Source: Candidatus Brevibacterium intestinavium (GTDB lineage: Bacteria; Actinomycetota; Actinomycetes; Actinomycetales; Brevibacteriaceae). Taken from it: DNA of 59,502 bases. Where the stretch lies: the NCBI GenBank assembly GCA_019117545.1, contig DWZN01000100.1:1-59502 (forward strand), in the 5' to 3' direction. The translations under genes were made by a program, and so were the position numbers. Each line of letters starts with the position of its first letter. Position 1 is the stretch's first letter. Shown one piece after another: positions 7,445-16,609 of this stretch. The notes under the pieces were generated by a model. That model searched no databases. It was not told the origin of the DNA and was given only the letters and a program-made list of their open reading frames with translations.

Positions 7445-8722
7445 TCAACCGCGTGCGAGGCCGATGAGGCGGTCGAGGACCCGGTAGCCGTCGGCGCGCA
7501 GTCCGTTGTGCTCGTACTCGTTCGTCACCCACGGCTTCACCCCGGACAGGTGCTCGACAGTGGCCAGCGAATGCTCCACCGGCACATAGGCGTCGTCGAA
7601 GTAGACCGCGGCCGCCCCACGAACATCAGCGGCCTCGAGTGCCGCGACATCGTAGAGCCGCGGCCACTGCTGCGCGGCCACGAGCTCGGCCACCTCGGCG
7701 AAGGGAGTCAACTCGGGGTCCTCATGCACCGATTCGGGCCCGGCATGCTCTCCAGCCAGCAGCGTGAAGTCCTCGCGGACCTCATCGGGCATCGCCCTCC
7801 GGGCCGCCCAGTTCGTCACCGCGCCATCGGCCCAGCAGGACTCGTGGATGATCGCGTAGAGGGGATTGCGTCCCGAGAACGGCAGCGCCGCTGCCAGGTC
7901 GTGCCGGAACGCCGCCGAGGCGGGGTCCAGGTCGAGCAGATAGTGCAGCTTCTCCGGCCCGTCGGAGGTCCCGAGGAAGTGCCCGAGCAGGCGCACGCGC
8001 TCGGCCGTGGCCCGCGCTCCTCCGGGCAGGGCGAGGCCCTCACCTGTGCCGGCGAGTTCGGCCAAGCGGCGCATCTTCTCCCGGTCGCCGGGGAATGCGC
8101 GGTAGTGCGCCTCGGATTTGCCGATCATCCCCTGCCAGGTGCGCGCGTAGACGGTGGCAGGGTCGACTCCGATCGCCGGCAGTCCCCCGGTGAAGTAGAC
8201 CTCTCTGAGTGAGGACGCATGCTCGCTGACATAGCGCAGCGCGGTGAAACCGCCGAAGGACTGCCCCAGCAGCGACCAGGTGTCCGCGCCGAGGTGGCCG
8301 CGCAGGATCTCCGCGTCCTCGACGATCGAATCGGCCCGGAAGCAGGCGAGCGCCTCGGCGATGGCGGAGGCGTCCTCACCGACGGATTCGAGACCGGTGA
8401 TGGCACCGGCGGTCGAGCCGATCGGGTTCGACCGACCGGTCCCGCGCTGATCGAGCATGACGACTTGGAAGTCCGCGAGCGCACGCGCGAGCCAGGTGTC
8501 GGCGCCCACCGGAGTGACCGGGCGCGGGGCCTCGACACCCGGCCCGCCCTGCAGGAAGACGAGGTAGGGCTTGTCGCTGTTCGCCTCGGTGGAGATGACG
8601 CGAGCGAACACGCTGAGTGTATCCGGCACGCTCACCTGCGCGCGCCCGAAGTGGTCGAAGGCCGCCGCGAAGGTCACATCCCGGAAGTGCAGTCCCCCGC
8701 GGGTCCAGTTCGTCTCCTCCAT
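7445..8722 (-). CDS. Alpha/beta hydrolase, proline iminopeptidase-like (peptidase S33)
   Basis: 425 residues. The S33 hallmarks are QGGPG at 58-62 (oxyanion region), DQRGTGRS at 91-98 and the nucleophile elbow GQSFGG with Ser 155. An Asp in FDDAYVP and a His in YEHNG near the C-terminus complete a plausible triad. Known relatives release N-terminal proline or other residues from peptides in the cytosol. ATG 8722 lies five bases after the gltX stop; a GTG at 8731 overlapping that stop as GTGA is an alternative that adds three residues. No strong ribosome site is visible, so translation is probably coupled to gltX. Confidence 0.85.
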   Translation of the reverse strand: MEETNWTRGGLHFRDVTFAAAFDHFGRAQVSVPDTLSVFARVISTEANSDKPYLVFLQGGPGVEAPRPVTPVGADTWLARALADFQVVMLDQRGTGRSNPIGSTAGAITGLESVGEDASAIAEALACFRADSIVEDAEILRGHLGADTWSLLGQSFGGFTALRYVSEHASSLREVYFTGGLPAIGVDPATVYARTWQGMIGKSEAHYRAFPGDREKMRRLAELAGTGEGLALPGGARATAERVRLLGHFLGTSDGPEKLHYLLDLDPASAAFRHDLAAALPFSGRNPLYAIIHESCWADGAVTNWAARRAMPDEVREDFTLLAGEHAGPESVHEDPELTPFAEVAELVAAQQWPRLYDVAALEAADVRGAAAVYFDDAYVPVEHSLATVEHLSGVKPWVTNEYEHNGLRADGYRVLDRLIGLARG

Positions 8723-8727
8723 GCCGC

Positions 8728-10194
8728 TCACAGCTGTGCGGCCAGGGCCCTGAGCCGGTTCAGCGAGGAGTCCTTGCCGAGGATCTCCATCGACTCGAAC
8801 AGCGGCGGGGAGACCTTGCGGCCGGACACGGCCACGCGCAGCGGCCCGTAGGCCAGACGCGGTTTGATCTCCATATCGGTCACGAGCTTCGCCGACAGCA
8901 CCTCTTCGAGCTTGGCCGTCGTCCACTCCTCGAGTCCTTCGAGGACCTCGAGTGAGGCGGCGAGCACCTCGGGGGCCGAGTCCTTGAGCGTCTTCAGCCC
9001 GTCCTCGGCCATGACCAGGTCCTCATCGGAGGTGAACAGGAAGGCCAGCAGGTCGGGGGCCTCACCGAGCAGCTTCATCCGGGTCTGGACCAGCGGTGCC
9101 GCCTGGTCGAGGACGGCCAGCTGAGCGTCCGTCGGTTCGGCCGGCAGCACCTCGGCGGCCTGGAGGTAGGGCACCAGGCGGTCACGGAAGTCGTCGAGTT
9201 CGAGCAGGCGGATGTGGTCGGCGTTGATGGCGGTGGCCTTCTTCACATCGAAGCGGGCCGGGTTGGGCAGGACATCGCGGATGTCGAAGGCCTCGGTGAA
9301 CTCCTCGACGCTGAAGACGTCGCGGTCGGGTGCGATCGACCAGCCCAGCAGCGCGAGGTAGTTGATCAGCCCTTCGGGGATGAAGCCGTTGTCGCGGTGG
9401 AGGAACAGGTTCGACTCGGGATCGCGCTTCGACAGCTTCTTGTTCCCGGCCCCCATGACGTAGGGCAGGTGACCGAACTCGGGGGTCGCCTCGGCGACGC
9501 CGATGGCCTTGAGGTGCTCGTAGAGGGCGATCTGGCGCGGGGTCGAGGACAGGATGTCCTCACCGCGCAGCACATGGGTGATGCCCATGAGCGCATCGTC
9601 GACGGGGTTGACCAGGGTGTACAGCGGCTGGCCATTCGCACGGACGACGACGTAGTCGGGCACGCTGCCGGCCTTGAACGTGATCTCTCCGCGGACGAGG
9701 TCGGTGAAGGTGATGTCCTCATCGGGCATGCGCACCCGCCAGACGGGTTCGCGGCCCTCGGCGCGGAAGGCGGCCTTCTGCTCCTCGCTCAGATCGCGGT
9801 CGTAGCCGTCGTAGCCGAGCTTCGGATCGCGGCCGGCGGCCCGGTGGCGGGCCTCGACCTCTTCGTTCGTCGAATAGGACTCGTAGATGTGGCCGCCGGC
9901 CTTGAGCTTGTCGATGACCTCGGCGTAGATCTCACTGCGCTGGGACTGACGGTAGGGTCCGTTGTCCCCGCCGACCTCGATGCCCTCGTCCCAGTCCAGG
10001 CCCAGCCATTTCAGGGCCTCGACGACCTGGCCGAAGCTCTCCTCGGAGTCCCGTGCGGCGTCGGTGTCCTCGATCCGGAAGACGAACTTCCCACCGGTGT
10101 GCTTGGCGTAGGCCCAGTTGAACAGGGCCGTGCGGACCATGCCGACGTGCGGGGTGCCGGTGGGTGATGGGCAGAAACGAACTTTGACGCTCAC
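8728..10194 (-). CDS. gltX: Glutamyl-tRNA synthetase
   Basis: Charges tRNA with glutamate. The 488-residue class I enzyme has the HIGH-type motif HVGM at 16-19 after PSPTGTP and the KMSKS-type motif KLSKR at 253-257, followed by the all-helical anticodon-binding region. The start is GTG 10194, preceded by AAGGA. No glutaminyl-tRNA synthetase is in the window; in most actinobacteria this enzyme also misacylates tRNA-Gln for repair by GatCAB, which fits the neighbouring tRNA-Glu and tRNA-Gln genes, but that dual role is family knowledge, not visible here. It is downstream of an FAH-family gene, an order common in actinobacteria. Confidence 0.97.
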   Translation of the reverse strand: MSVKVRFCPSPTGTPHVGMVRTALFNWAYAKHTGGKFVFRIEDTDAARDSEESFGQVVEALKWLGLDWDEGIEVGGDNGPYRQSQRSEIYAEVIDKLKAGGHIYESYSTNEEVEARHRAAGRDPKLGYDGYDRDLSEEQKAAFRAEGREPVWRVRMPDEDITFTDLVRGEITFKAGSVPDYVVVRANGQPLYTLVNPVDDALMGITHVLRGEDILSSTPRQIALYEHLKAIGVAEATPEFGHLPYVMGAGNKKLSKRDPESNLFLHRDNGFIPEGLINYLALLGWSIAPDRDVFSVEEFTEAFDIRDVLPNPARFDVKKATAINADHIRLLELDDFRDRLVPYLQAAEVLPAEPTDAQLAVLDQAAPLVQTRMKLLGEAPDLLAFLFTSDEDLVMAEDGLKTLKDSAPEVLAASLEVLEGLEEWTTAKLEEVLSAKLVTDMEIKPRLAYGPLRVAVSGRKVSPPLFESMEILGKDSSLNRLRALAAQL

Positions 10195-10253
10195 GATTGT
10201 CCTTCTGTGGTGTGTGCTGTGTGAGTCTGTGGTGCGCGGTGGCGCGGGGCGTG

Positions 10254-10313
10254 CTCCGACGATGCGGATCGTACTCCGCCGAGGCGGTTGAAGCTCCGCC
10301 GAGGCGGGTCCGG
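10254..10313. repeat. Three 20-bp tandem repeats just 3' of the FAH gene
   Basis: Units 10254-10273, 10274-10293 and 10294-10313; the last two begin CTCCGCCGAGGCGG and the first is diverged. Each copy of CCGCCGAGGCGG is itself palindromic. The array ends two bases before the stop codon of the FAH gene (10316-10318, minus strand). Confidence 0.8.
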
Positions 10314-10315
10314 GC

Positions 10316-11122
10316 TCAGGCGTCCATGACCGGGTTCGTCAGAACCCCGAGTCCGTCGATGGCGATGTCGACGCGGTTGCCGGCCACGATCTGTCCGACT
10401 CCGGCCGGGGTGCCGGTGAGGATGACGTCTCCGGGCAGCAGGGTGATCGTCTCGGACAGGTGCTCGATGAGAGTCGGGATGTCGAAGATGAAGTCGGCGG
10501 TGGTCCCGTCCTGCTTCTGCTCCCCGTCGACCCAGGACCGGATGCCGACATCGTCGACGTCGAGTTCGGTTTCGATCCACGGGCCCAGCGGACAGGAGGT
10601 GTCGAAGCCCTTCGCCCGCGACCACTGATTGTCCGACTGCTGGATGTCGCGCAGGGTGACATCGTTGCCCGCGGTGTATCCGAGGACGTGGTCCATGGCG
10701 TTCTCCGCTCTGATTCCCTTGGCCACGCGACCGATGATCACGGCGAGCTCGGCCTCATAGGAGACGTATTCGCTGACGGCCGGCAGTCGGATGGGATCGC
10801 CGGGGCCGATGACCGAGGTGTTCGGTTTGAAGAAGGTCAGGGGGCTCACCGGCACCTCGTTGCCGAGTTCGGCGGCATGATCGGCGAAGTTGCGGCCGAC
10901 ACCGATGACCTTCGAACGCGGCAGGATCGGGCTGACCAGACGCACATCATCGAACTTGAGCCTCTCCCCCGTCGACTGGGCCGGTGAGAAGAACGGGTCC
11001 GAATCGAGGACGGCGAGCTCGAGTCCCGAGGTGTCCCAGGTTCCGTCGGTGATCGGCGGCACCTCACCCTCGACGACTCCGTATTTGGGTTCATCCTGAT
11101 GCACAAATCTGGCGATACGCAT
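10316..11122 (-). CDS. Fumarylacetoacetate hydrolase (FAH) family protein
   Basis: A 268-residue single FAH domain. The N-terminal part holds the short beta region, then [10 protein letters not shown], and the metal-binding core with [11 protein letters not shown] (two Glu ligands) and GNDVTLRD. Related enzymes hydrolyse acylpyruvates or decarboxylate oxaloacetate and diketo acids; the substrate here is not known. The start ATG 11122 sits exactly 6 nt after a TAGACT -10 box, so the mRNA is probably leaderless. It is the first gene of a likely unit with gltX and the S33-type peptidase. Confidence 0.87.
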   Translation of the reverse strand: MRIARFVHQDEPKYGVVEGEVPPITDGTWDTSGLELAVLDSDPFFSPAQSTGERLKFDDVRLVSPILPRSKVIGVGRNFADHAAELGNEVPVSPLTFFKPNTSVIGPGDPIRLPAVSEYVSYEAELAVIIGRVAKGIRAENAMDHVLGYTAGNDVTLRDIQQSDNQWSRAKGFDTSCPLGPWIETELDVDDVGIRSWVDGEQKQDGTTADFIFDIPTLIEHLSETITLLPGDVILTGTPAGVGQIVAGNRVDIAIDGLGVLTNPVMDA

Positions 11123-11192
11123 ATGCCCAGTCTAGTCAGTGCCGGACCCGTTGCGCGCGCAGGCCGATGCGGCGGACTGAGACACTGGTGTC

Positions 11193-13844
11193 ATGCCATC
11201 TTCGCCGACCCCGCACCTGTTCGACCTGACCCGCATCGGCGCCGGACTGCCCGCGGCCGGGCTCATCGACCGCCTCACCGCCGCCGAGGTGGGCGACTTC
11301 CCGAGACTGGTCGTCCAGGCCCCTCCCGGCACCGGCAAGACCACACTCGTTCCGCCGCTCATCGCCGAGCACCTCGCCGTCTCCGGTGACCATGACGGTC
11401 GCATCATCGTCACCCAGCCGCGGCGGATGGCCGCCCGCGCCGCGGCCAGGCGGTTGGCGCAGCTGACGGGGACCCGCCTCGGCGAGGTGGTGGGTTTCAC
11501 GGTCCGGGGGCAGGCGCGGACCTCGGCGCGCACCCGCATCGAATTCGTCACCACGGGTGTGCTCCTGGCCCGGCTGCTGAGGGATCCGGGCCTGGCAGGC
11601 GTCCGCGCGGTCGTCCTCGATGAGGTCCATGAGCGGCAGTTGGACACGGATCTCGCCTTCGCCATGTGCCGGGAGCTCATCGATCTGCGCAGCGATCTGT
11701 CGCTGGTGGTGATGTCGGCGACCCTCGATGCGCGGCTGTGGGCGGAACGCCTCGGCGATGGGAGTCCGGCGCCGTGCCTGTCGGTGTCCGCCGATGCCCA
11801 TGACCTCGCTGTCCGGTGGGTCCCGGCGAAGGAACGGCCGCTCGACGCTCGGGGTGTGACCTGGGACTTCCTCGACCATCTGGCCGCGACGACGGTGCGG
11901 GCGCTGGACGAGTGCGACGACGGGGACGTGCTCGTCTTCGCTCCCGGTGCCCGTGAGGTCGAGGAGACGGCCGCCCGGATCCGACGCCGCCTGGGCACGG
12001 ACTCGACGGCCGGCACCGTCCCCGGGGTCGATGTGCACACGCTGACCGGCAGGACTCCGGCGAAAGAACAGGATGCGATCCTGCGGGAGGACGAGTCTCG
12101 GTCTGCGCGTCGGGTGATCGTGTCGACCTCGGTCGCCGAATCGGCCCTGACCGTACCCGGGGTCCGCATCGTCGTCGACTCCGGGCTCTCCCGCGGGCCC
12201 CGCCTGGACACCCGTCGGCGCATGTCGGGACTGGTCACGATGCGCGAGTCGAAGGCCTCGGGGACGCAGCGGTCCGGCCGTGCCGCCCGGCAGGGGCCCG
12301 GAACCGCCTACCGGTGCCTGTCCCAGGCCGATTGGGCCGGCCTGCCCGAACACACCCCGGCCGAGGTCACGACCTCCGACCTGACCTCGGCGGTGCTGGC
12401 GCTGGCCGTGTGGGGCGGCGATGAGAGCCTGCTGCCTGAGCCCCTGCCGGCCGGTCACAGACGGCAGGCGATCGACAACCTCGTCGCCCTCGGTGCCGTC
12501 GAGGACGCGGATGCGGGATCCGGAGACTCCGCCATCGCGGATCTGACGGTGACCGACACCGGACGGGCGATCGCCGCGATCCCCGCCTCCGTCTGGTCGG
12601 CACGCGGTCTCCTCGACGGGGCGAGCCTGCTGTCGCCGACCGCTGCTGCCGAGGCCGTCGCCGTCATCGAGTCCGATCAGCGGGCGCCCGGTGCCGACCT
12701 CACGGCCTTGGCCCGCCAGCTGCGCCGCAGCAAGGACGCACGGTTCGCCCAGGACCGGAAGCGATTCGCCGCCCTGGCCGCCGAGCACGCGCCGGGGGCC
12801 GAGGCCTCGGACTCCGCCGATGCCGCATCCGCCGATGACCTCGGACTCGTCACGGCCCTGTCCTTCCCGCTGCAGATCGCGCGGCTGCGCAGCGCCTCGG
12901 ACTCCGAGTACCTGCTGGCCTCGGGCACCGCGGCCGGCCTGCCGCGCGACTCCTCCCTGCAGGGCAGTGCCTGGCTGGCCATCGCCGAGGTGGGTCTGGC
13001 CGGTTCGCGAGCGATCATTCGGTCGGCGGCCCCCATCGACCAGGACACCGCCGAACTCGCCGGGGCAGGACTGCTGCACACGGAGGATACGGCGGAGTTC
13101 TCCGACGGCAGGGTCCGCGCGGTCCGCCGGAGCCGCCTCGGCGGGATCGAGCTCACGGCCACCCCCATTCAGGCCGGTCCGGACCTCGCACGCCGAGCGA
13201 TCGCCGATTCGGTGCGTGAGCGCGGCGCCCGGGAGGTGCTGCGTCCGTCGGAGTCGTTCGAGTCGCTGCGGGCACGGCTGGGTCTGCTGCGGCAGGTCTT
13301 CGGCGCCCCGTGGCCCGAGGTCAGCTGGCCGCATCTGGCTGAGACGCTGCCTGCCTGGTGTCCGGAGGCCCTCGATCGGATCGCGAAGGGATCCGATCCG
13401 GGCCGGGTGGATCTGCTCGCGTCCCTGCGCACACTGCTGCCCTGGCCCGAGGCGGCCCGCCTCGACGAACTGGCACCGACCCGCATCGAGGTGCCCAGCG
13501 GTTCGCGCATCCGGCTCGACTACCCGGATCCCGATCGAATCGCCGACGGGCAGGACGCGGCCGGAGCCGACACACCTGCCGGCCCGGTGCTCGCGGTCAA
13601 ACTGCAGGAGTGCTTCGGGTGGCGGGACCTCCCGCGCATCTGCGAGTCCCGTGTGCCCATCACCGCGCACCTGCTCTCCCCCGCCGGGAGGCCGCTGGCG
13701 GTCACCGGCGATCTCGCCTCGTTCTGGGCCAATGCCTACGGGCAGGTCCGGGCCGAGAACCGCGGACGCTACCCGAAGCACCCCTGGCCCGAGGACCCGC
13801 TGAGCGCACCGGCGATGAAGGGCACGAAACGCTCCGGACGCTGA
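11193..13844 (+). CDS. hrpB: ATP-dependent RNA helicase HrpB
   Basis: An 883-residue DEAH-box helicase. Walker A APPGTGKTT is near 43-51, DEVH at 143-146, VMSATLD follows, and the helicase C domain contains TSVAESALTVPGV and QRSGRAARQGPG. The C-terminal HrpB domain ends in ENRGRYPKHPWPEDP, which is diagnostic of HrpB rather than HrpA. It is slightly longer than the E. coli protein. Its cellular role is poorly defined. ATG 11193 lies 6 nt after GACACT, a weak -10, which suggests a leaderless mRNA. It is divergent from the FAH gene. Confidence 0.93.
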   Translation: MPSSPTPHLFDLTRIGAGLPAAGLIDRLTAAEVGDFPRLVVQAPPGTGKTTLVPPLIAEHLAVSGDHDGRIIVTQPRRMAARAAARRLAQLTGTRLGEVVGFTVRGQARTSARTRIEFVTTGVLLARLLRDPGLAGVRAVVLDEVHERQLDTDLAFAMCRELIDLRSDLSLVVMSATLDARLWAERLGDGSPAPCLSVSADAHDLAVRWVPAKERPLDARGVTWDFLDHLAATTVRALDECDDGDVLVFAPGAREVEETAARIRRRLGTDSTAGTVPGVDVHTLTGRTPAKEQDAILREDESRSARRVIVSTSVAESALTVPGVRIVVDSGLSRGPRLDTRRRMSGLVTMRESKASGTQRSGRAARQGPGTAYRCLSQADWAGLPEHTPAEVTTSDLTSAVLALAVWGGDESLLPEPLPAGHRRQAIDNLVALGAVEDADAGSGDSAIADLTVTDTGRAIAAIPASVWSARGLLDGASLLSPTAAAEAVAVIESDQRAPGADLTALARQLRRSKDARFAQDRKRFAALAAEHAPGAEASDSADAASADDLGLVTALSFPLQIARLRSASDSEYLLASGTAAGLPRDSSLQGSAWLAIAEVGLAGSRAIIRSAAPIDQDTAELAGAGLLHTEDTAEFSDGRVRAVRRSRLGGIELTATPIQAGPDLARRAIADSVRERGAREVLRPSESFESLRARLGLLRQVFGAPWPEVSWPHLAETLPAWCPEALDRIAKGSDPGRVDLLASLRTLLPWPEAARLDELAPTRIEVPSGSRIRLDYPDPDRIADGQDAAGADTPAGPVLAVKLQECFGWRDLPRICESRVPITAHLLSPAGRPLAVTGDLASFWANAYGQVRAENRGRYPKHPWPEDPLSAPAMKGTKRSGR

Positions 13845-13893
13845 ACCGGACTGCCGATATGCACGCCGTGGCCGGGTCTGGGACAATGGTGCG

Positions 13894-14835
13894 GTGACTT
13901 CCGCACCCGCCCCGACCGAGCGCACCGAGGTGGTCTCGGGCCGCCTCGGCGACGGTGTCGTGTCGGCAGACCGGTGGCGGGTGGTCCGCGATGCTCACGT
14001 CGACCGGATCGCCGCGCGCACGGATGAGCACATCGCGCGTCGGATGCGGCAGGAGAGGCACCCGGTCGAGGATTTCCTCTTCACCTATTATCCGTTCAAG
14101 CCCGGGCAGCTGAAGAAGTGGCATCCCGGTCCGGGGGTGCGCCTCGAGCTGGCCGATGAGCAGGACCGTCGATACTTCGACCGTCGCTGGTACCGCATCG
14201 ATGCGGACGGGACCACCGCCGAGGTGGACCTCGAGTCCTGGCGGGCCGACCGTGGGGACGGGGCGAAGTTCATCGCCTCCCTGCTCGCGTCGACGCTGCA
14301 TCGGGAGGCGAACTTCGGCTGCTTCGGCATCCACGAATGGGCGATGGTCTACCGCCTCAGCGAGGACGAGCGCCGGCACCAGCAGGTGCCCCTGCGGCTC
14401 AGCCCGGCCGAGACCGATGCCGTGGTCGAAGGCCACCGGATCCAGTGTTCGCACCATGACGCCTTCCGCTTCTTCACCGAACCCGCCCGGCCGTTGAACA
14501 CCCTGCAGCCGAGCCGGTCCGGCATGCTCGACAATGAGCAGCCCGGCTGCCTGCACGCGGGCATGGATCTGTACAAGTGGGCGATGAAGATCTCCCCGAT
14601 CGCCGATTCCGCCCTCGTCGTCGACTGCTTCGACCTGGCGGCCGATATTCGCACGCTCGACATGGAAGCCTCCCCCTATGACCTGCGCGGATGGGGCTAT
14701 GGTGTCGTGGCCGTCGAGACCGCGGCGGGCAAGGCCGAATACATGCGCCGGCAGAAGGAGTTCTCCGCCCGGGCGCAGTCGCTCCGCCAGCGGCTGCTCG
14801 ACGCCTTGGCATCCGCGGGCATCCACCCGCGCTGA
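13894..14835 (+). CDS. Conserved actinobacterial protein of unknown function (FLFTYYPFKPGQL family)
   Basis: A 313-residue soluble protein. The conserved-looking segments are HPVEDFLFTYYPFKPGQLKK at 56-75, FGCFGIHEWAMVY in the middle, RIQCSHHDAFRFF, and SGMLDNEQPGCLHAGMDLYK, rich in His, Cys and Asp and suggestive of a metal or nucleotide site. I recall relatives labelled 3-methyladenine DNA glycosylase in some databases, but I see no HhH or AAG-type glycosylase motif and do not adopt that name. GTG 13894 lies 6 nt after GACAAT, so it is probably leaderless. It follows hrpB after a 49-bp gap. Confidence 0.75.
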   Translation: MTSAPAPTERTEVVSGRLGDGVVSADRWRVVRDAHVDRIAARTDEHIARRMRQERHPVEDFLFTYYPFKPGQLKKWHPGPGVRLELADEQDRRYFDRRWYRIDADGTTAEVDLESWRADRGDGAKFIASLLASTLHREANFGCFGIHEWAMVYRLSEDERRHQQVPLRLSPAETDAVVEGHRIQCSHHDAFRFFTEPARPLNTLQPSRSGMLDNEQPGCLHAGMDLYKWAMKISPIADSALVVDCFDLAADIRTLDMEASPYDLRGWGYGVVAVETAAGKAEYMRRQKEFSARAQSLRQRLLDALASAGIHPR

Positions 14836-14876
14836 AGCTCGCATTCCGGGTCCGGCGTCCGGCCGTCCCGGTGCTC

Positions 14877-14912
14877 GGGCGGATGGCCGAGCCCGGGCGG
14901 ATGGCCGGACGG
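14877..14912. repeat. Two 18-bp tandem repeats between unknown gene and alcohol dehydrogenase
   Basis: GGGCGGATGGCCGAGCCC (14877-14894) is followed by GGGCGGATGGCCGGACGG (14895-14912). They lie about 40 bp after the stop codon at 14835. Confidence 0.7.
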
Positions 14913-14984
14913 CCGGGCCCGGACGGGACTTCACAGCGTGGACGTGCTCGGTAGAGATCGGCCGCGCGATCTACGATCGGCGGT

Positions 14985-16034
14985 ATGCGCGCCATCGTCT
15001 TCGAAGAGTTCTCCGTCCGCCCCGAGCTGCGGGACATCGCGGCCCCGACCGCTCCCGAGGCCGGAGTCGTCATCGACGTCGAGGCCACGGGCGTGTGCCG
15101 CAGCGACCACCACGCCTGGGCCGGTCACGACGGGTCGATCCGCCTGCCGCATGTTCCCGGGCATGAGCTGGTCGGCCGAATCGCCTCGGCGGGGGCCGAG
15201 GTCGAGCAGTTCCGCATCGGTCAGCGGGTGACCGTGCCCTTCGTCTGCGGCTGCGGACGCTGCCGCTGGTGCCGGGCCGGCAACGCGCAGGTCTGCCCCG
15301 ATCAGACTCAGCCGGGCTTCACCCATTTCGGTTCGTGGGCCGATCAGGTCGTCATCCACCAGGCCGATGCGAACCTCGTGGCCGTGCCCGAGGACCTGCC
15401 CGCCGCTGCCGTGGTCGGACTCGGATGCCGATTCGCCACGGCCTTCCACGGACTGCATATGCGCGCGCTGCTGAGCGCCGGTGAGACGGTGGCCGTGTTC
15501 GGCTGCGGCGGTGTGGGACAGTCGGCGATCATGATCGCCCGCGCCCTGGGTGCCGAAGTCGTCGCCGTCGACGTCAGTCCCGCCGCTCTCGACTCCGCTC
15601 GCCGCCTCGGTGCCGGTCGCACCGTCGACGCTCGCGGTCTGGGTCCCGACGAGCTCAGCGCCGAGGTGGCCGCCCAGGCTGATCGCCCGGACGGGGTGGC
15701 CGTGACCGTCGACGCCCTGGGCCGTGAGGACACGATCAAAGCGGCCATCGGCACGCTGGCGCCCTTGGGCAGGCATGTGCAGATCGGTCTGCTGCCGAGT
15801 GAGCCGGTCGTCGATCTGCCGCGCGTGATCGCGCTCGAGCTCAGTGTGCTCGGCTCTCACGGCATGGCCGCCGCCGACTACCCGCAGCTCGTCGATCTCG
15901 TCGTCCGGGGGCACCTGCGCCCGCAGGAACTCGTCACCACCGTCATCGGCCTCGACGACGCGCCCGAAGCGATGGAGGCCATGGGCCGCCACGCGGGATC
16001 AGCGGGGATGACGATCATCGACCTCAATCGGTGA
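14985..16034 (+). CDS. Zinc-dependent alcohol dehydrogenase (MDR superfamily)
   Basis: A 349-residue NAD(P)-dependent medium-chain dehydrogenase that oxidises an alcohol or reduces an aldehyde. The catalytic zinc ligands are Cys in GVCRSDHH (near 38) and the GHE motif near 62; the structural zinc loop CGCGRCRWCRAGNAQVC supplies the four cysteines; the Rossmann motif is GCGGVG. The segment THFGSWAD is typical of the class. The substrate is unknown. ATG 14985 follows TACGAT by 7 nt, so a leaderless transcript is likely. Its last five codons and stop lie inside the first unit of a 26-bp tandem repeat. Confidence 0.9.
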   Translation: MRAIVFEEFSVRPELRDIAAPTAPEAGVVIDVEATGVCRSDHHAWAGHDGSIRLPHVPGHELVGRIASAGAEVEQFRIGQRVTVPFVCGCGRCRWCRAGNAQVCPDQTQPGFTHFGSWADQVVIHQADANLVAVPEDLPAAAVVGLGCRFATAFHGLHMRALLSAGETVAVFGCGGVGQSAIMIARALGAEVVAVDVSPAALDSARRLGAGRTVDARGLGPDELSAEVAAQADRPDGVAVTVDALGREDTIKAAIGTLAPLGRHVQIGLLPSEPVVDLPRVIALELSVLGSHGMAAADYPQLVDLVVRGHLRPQELVTTVIGLDDAPEAMEAMGRHAGSAGMTIIDLNR

Positions 16035-16094
16035 GAGCGCTCATCGACTTGAGCCCGTGAGAACGCTTATCGACCCCCGTCGGTGAGGCTGTGT
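16017..16094. repeat. Three 26-bp tandem repeats spanning the alcohol dehydrogenase stop codon
   Basis: Units 16017-16042, 16043-16068 and 16069-16094 each begin ATCGAC and contain (C/G)GTGAG 12-13 bases later. The first unit encodes the last five residues (IDLNR) and the TGA; the other two are non-coding copies. Copies have diverged by roughly a third. Confidence 0.8.
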
Positions 16095-16100
16095 CGCCGG

Positions 16101-16154
16101 GCCTGCGCGAATTGTCGCGCCTGTGTGAGCGGTCGGGCCTGTGTGAGCGGCCGA
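16101..16154. repeat. Three 18-bp tandem repeats just 3' of the HIT gene
   Basis: Units 16101-16118, 16119-16136 and 16137-16154. The last two read GCCTGTGTGAGCGG(T/C)CG(G/A) and the first is diverged. They sit 12 bp from the HIT stop codon (16167-16169, minus strand) and directly beside the 26-bp array of the facing gene. Confidence 0.8.
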
Positions 16155-16166
16155 CCCGGGCGCTGC

Positions 16167-16604
16167 TCAGCCCTCGCCCAAGGACCGGCGCATCGTCGCG
16201 GCCAGGGAATCGATCAGGGTCTGGTCGCCTCGCACTCCGGGCTCGAACGGCAGGCTCAGCCGGTCCTTGGCCGGGTCGCGGTAGCGCGGGATGACGTGCA
16301 TGTGGAAGTGGAAGACCGACTGCCAGGCCTCGGCCCCACAGCAGTTGAGCAGGTTGACCCCGTCGGCGCCCCAGGCCTCATGGACATGGTCGGCGATGCG
16401 CTGGGACTCGATCGCCACGGCGGCGAGGTCCTCGGCCGGGATATCGCGCAGATCCGTGCTGTGCCGCTTCGGCACGACGAGCAGATGCCCGTCAGAGCCC
16501 GGCTGGATGTCCATGAACGCGTACGTCGACTCGGTCTCGGCGACCGGAGAACTCGGTGCCTCACCGGCGACGATCGCGCAGAACAGGCAATTGGGATCGG
16601 TCAT
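16167..16604 (-). CDS. HIT family protein (histidine triad nucleotide hydrolase)
   Basis: A 145-residue cytosolic protein with the histidine triad HFHMHVIPR near 94-102, the N-terminal CLFC (a likely metal knuckle), and the LLVVPKRH strand. Family members hydrolyse phosphoramidate or nucleotidyl substrates. ATG 16604 is chosen from family alignment; a GTG at 16613 that overlaps the upstream gene's stop as GTGA would add three residues. It is coupled to the maltokinase-cap-like gene upstream. Confidence 0.9.
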   Translation of the reverse strand: MTDPNCLFCAIVAGEAPSSPVAETESTYAFMDIQPGSDGHLLVVPKRHSTDLRDIPAEDLAAVAIESQRIADHVHEAWGADGVNLLNCCGAEAWQSVFHFHMHVIPRYRDPAKDRLSLPFEPGVRGDQTLIDSLAATMRRSLGEG

Positions 16605-16609
16605 CGGGC

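Noticed and set aside
11136..13925. A 929-codon open frame on the minus strand opposite hrpB
   Set aside because: It mirrors the hrpB coding strand in high-GC DNA, has no recognisable domains and an implausible Arg/Gly/Asp-rich composition.
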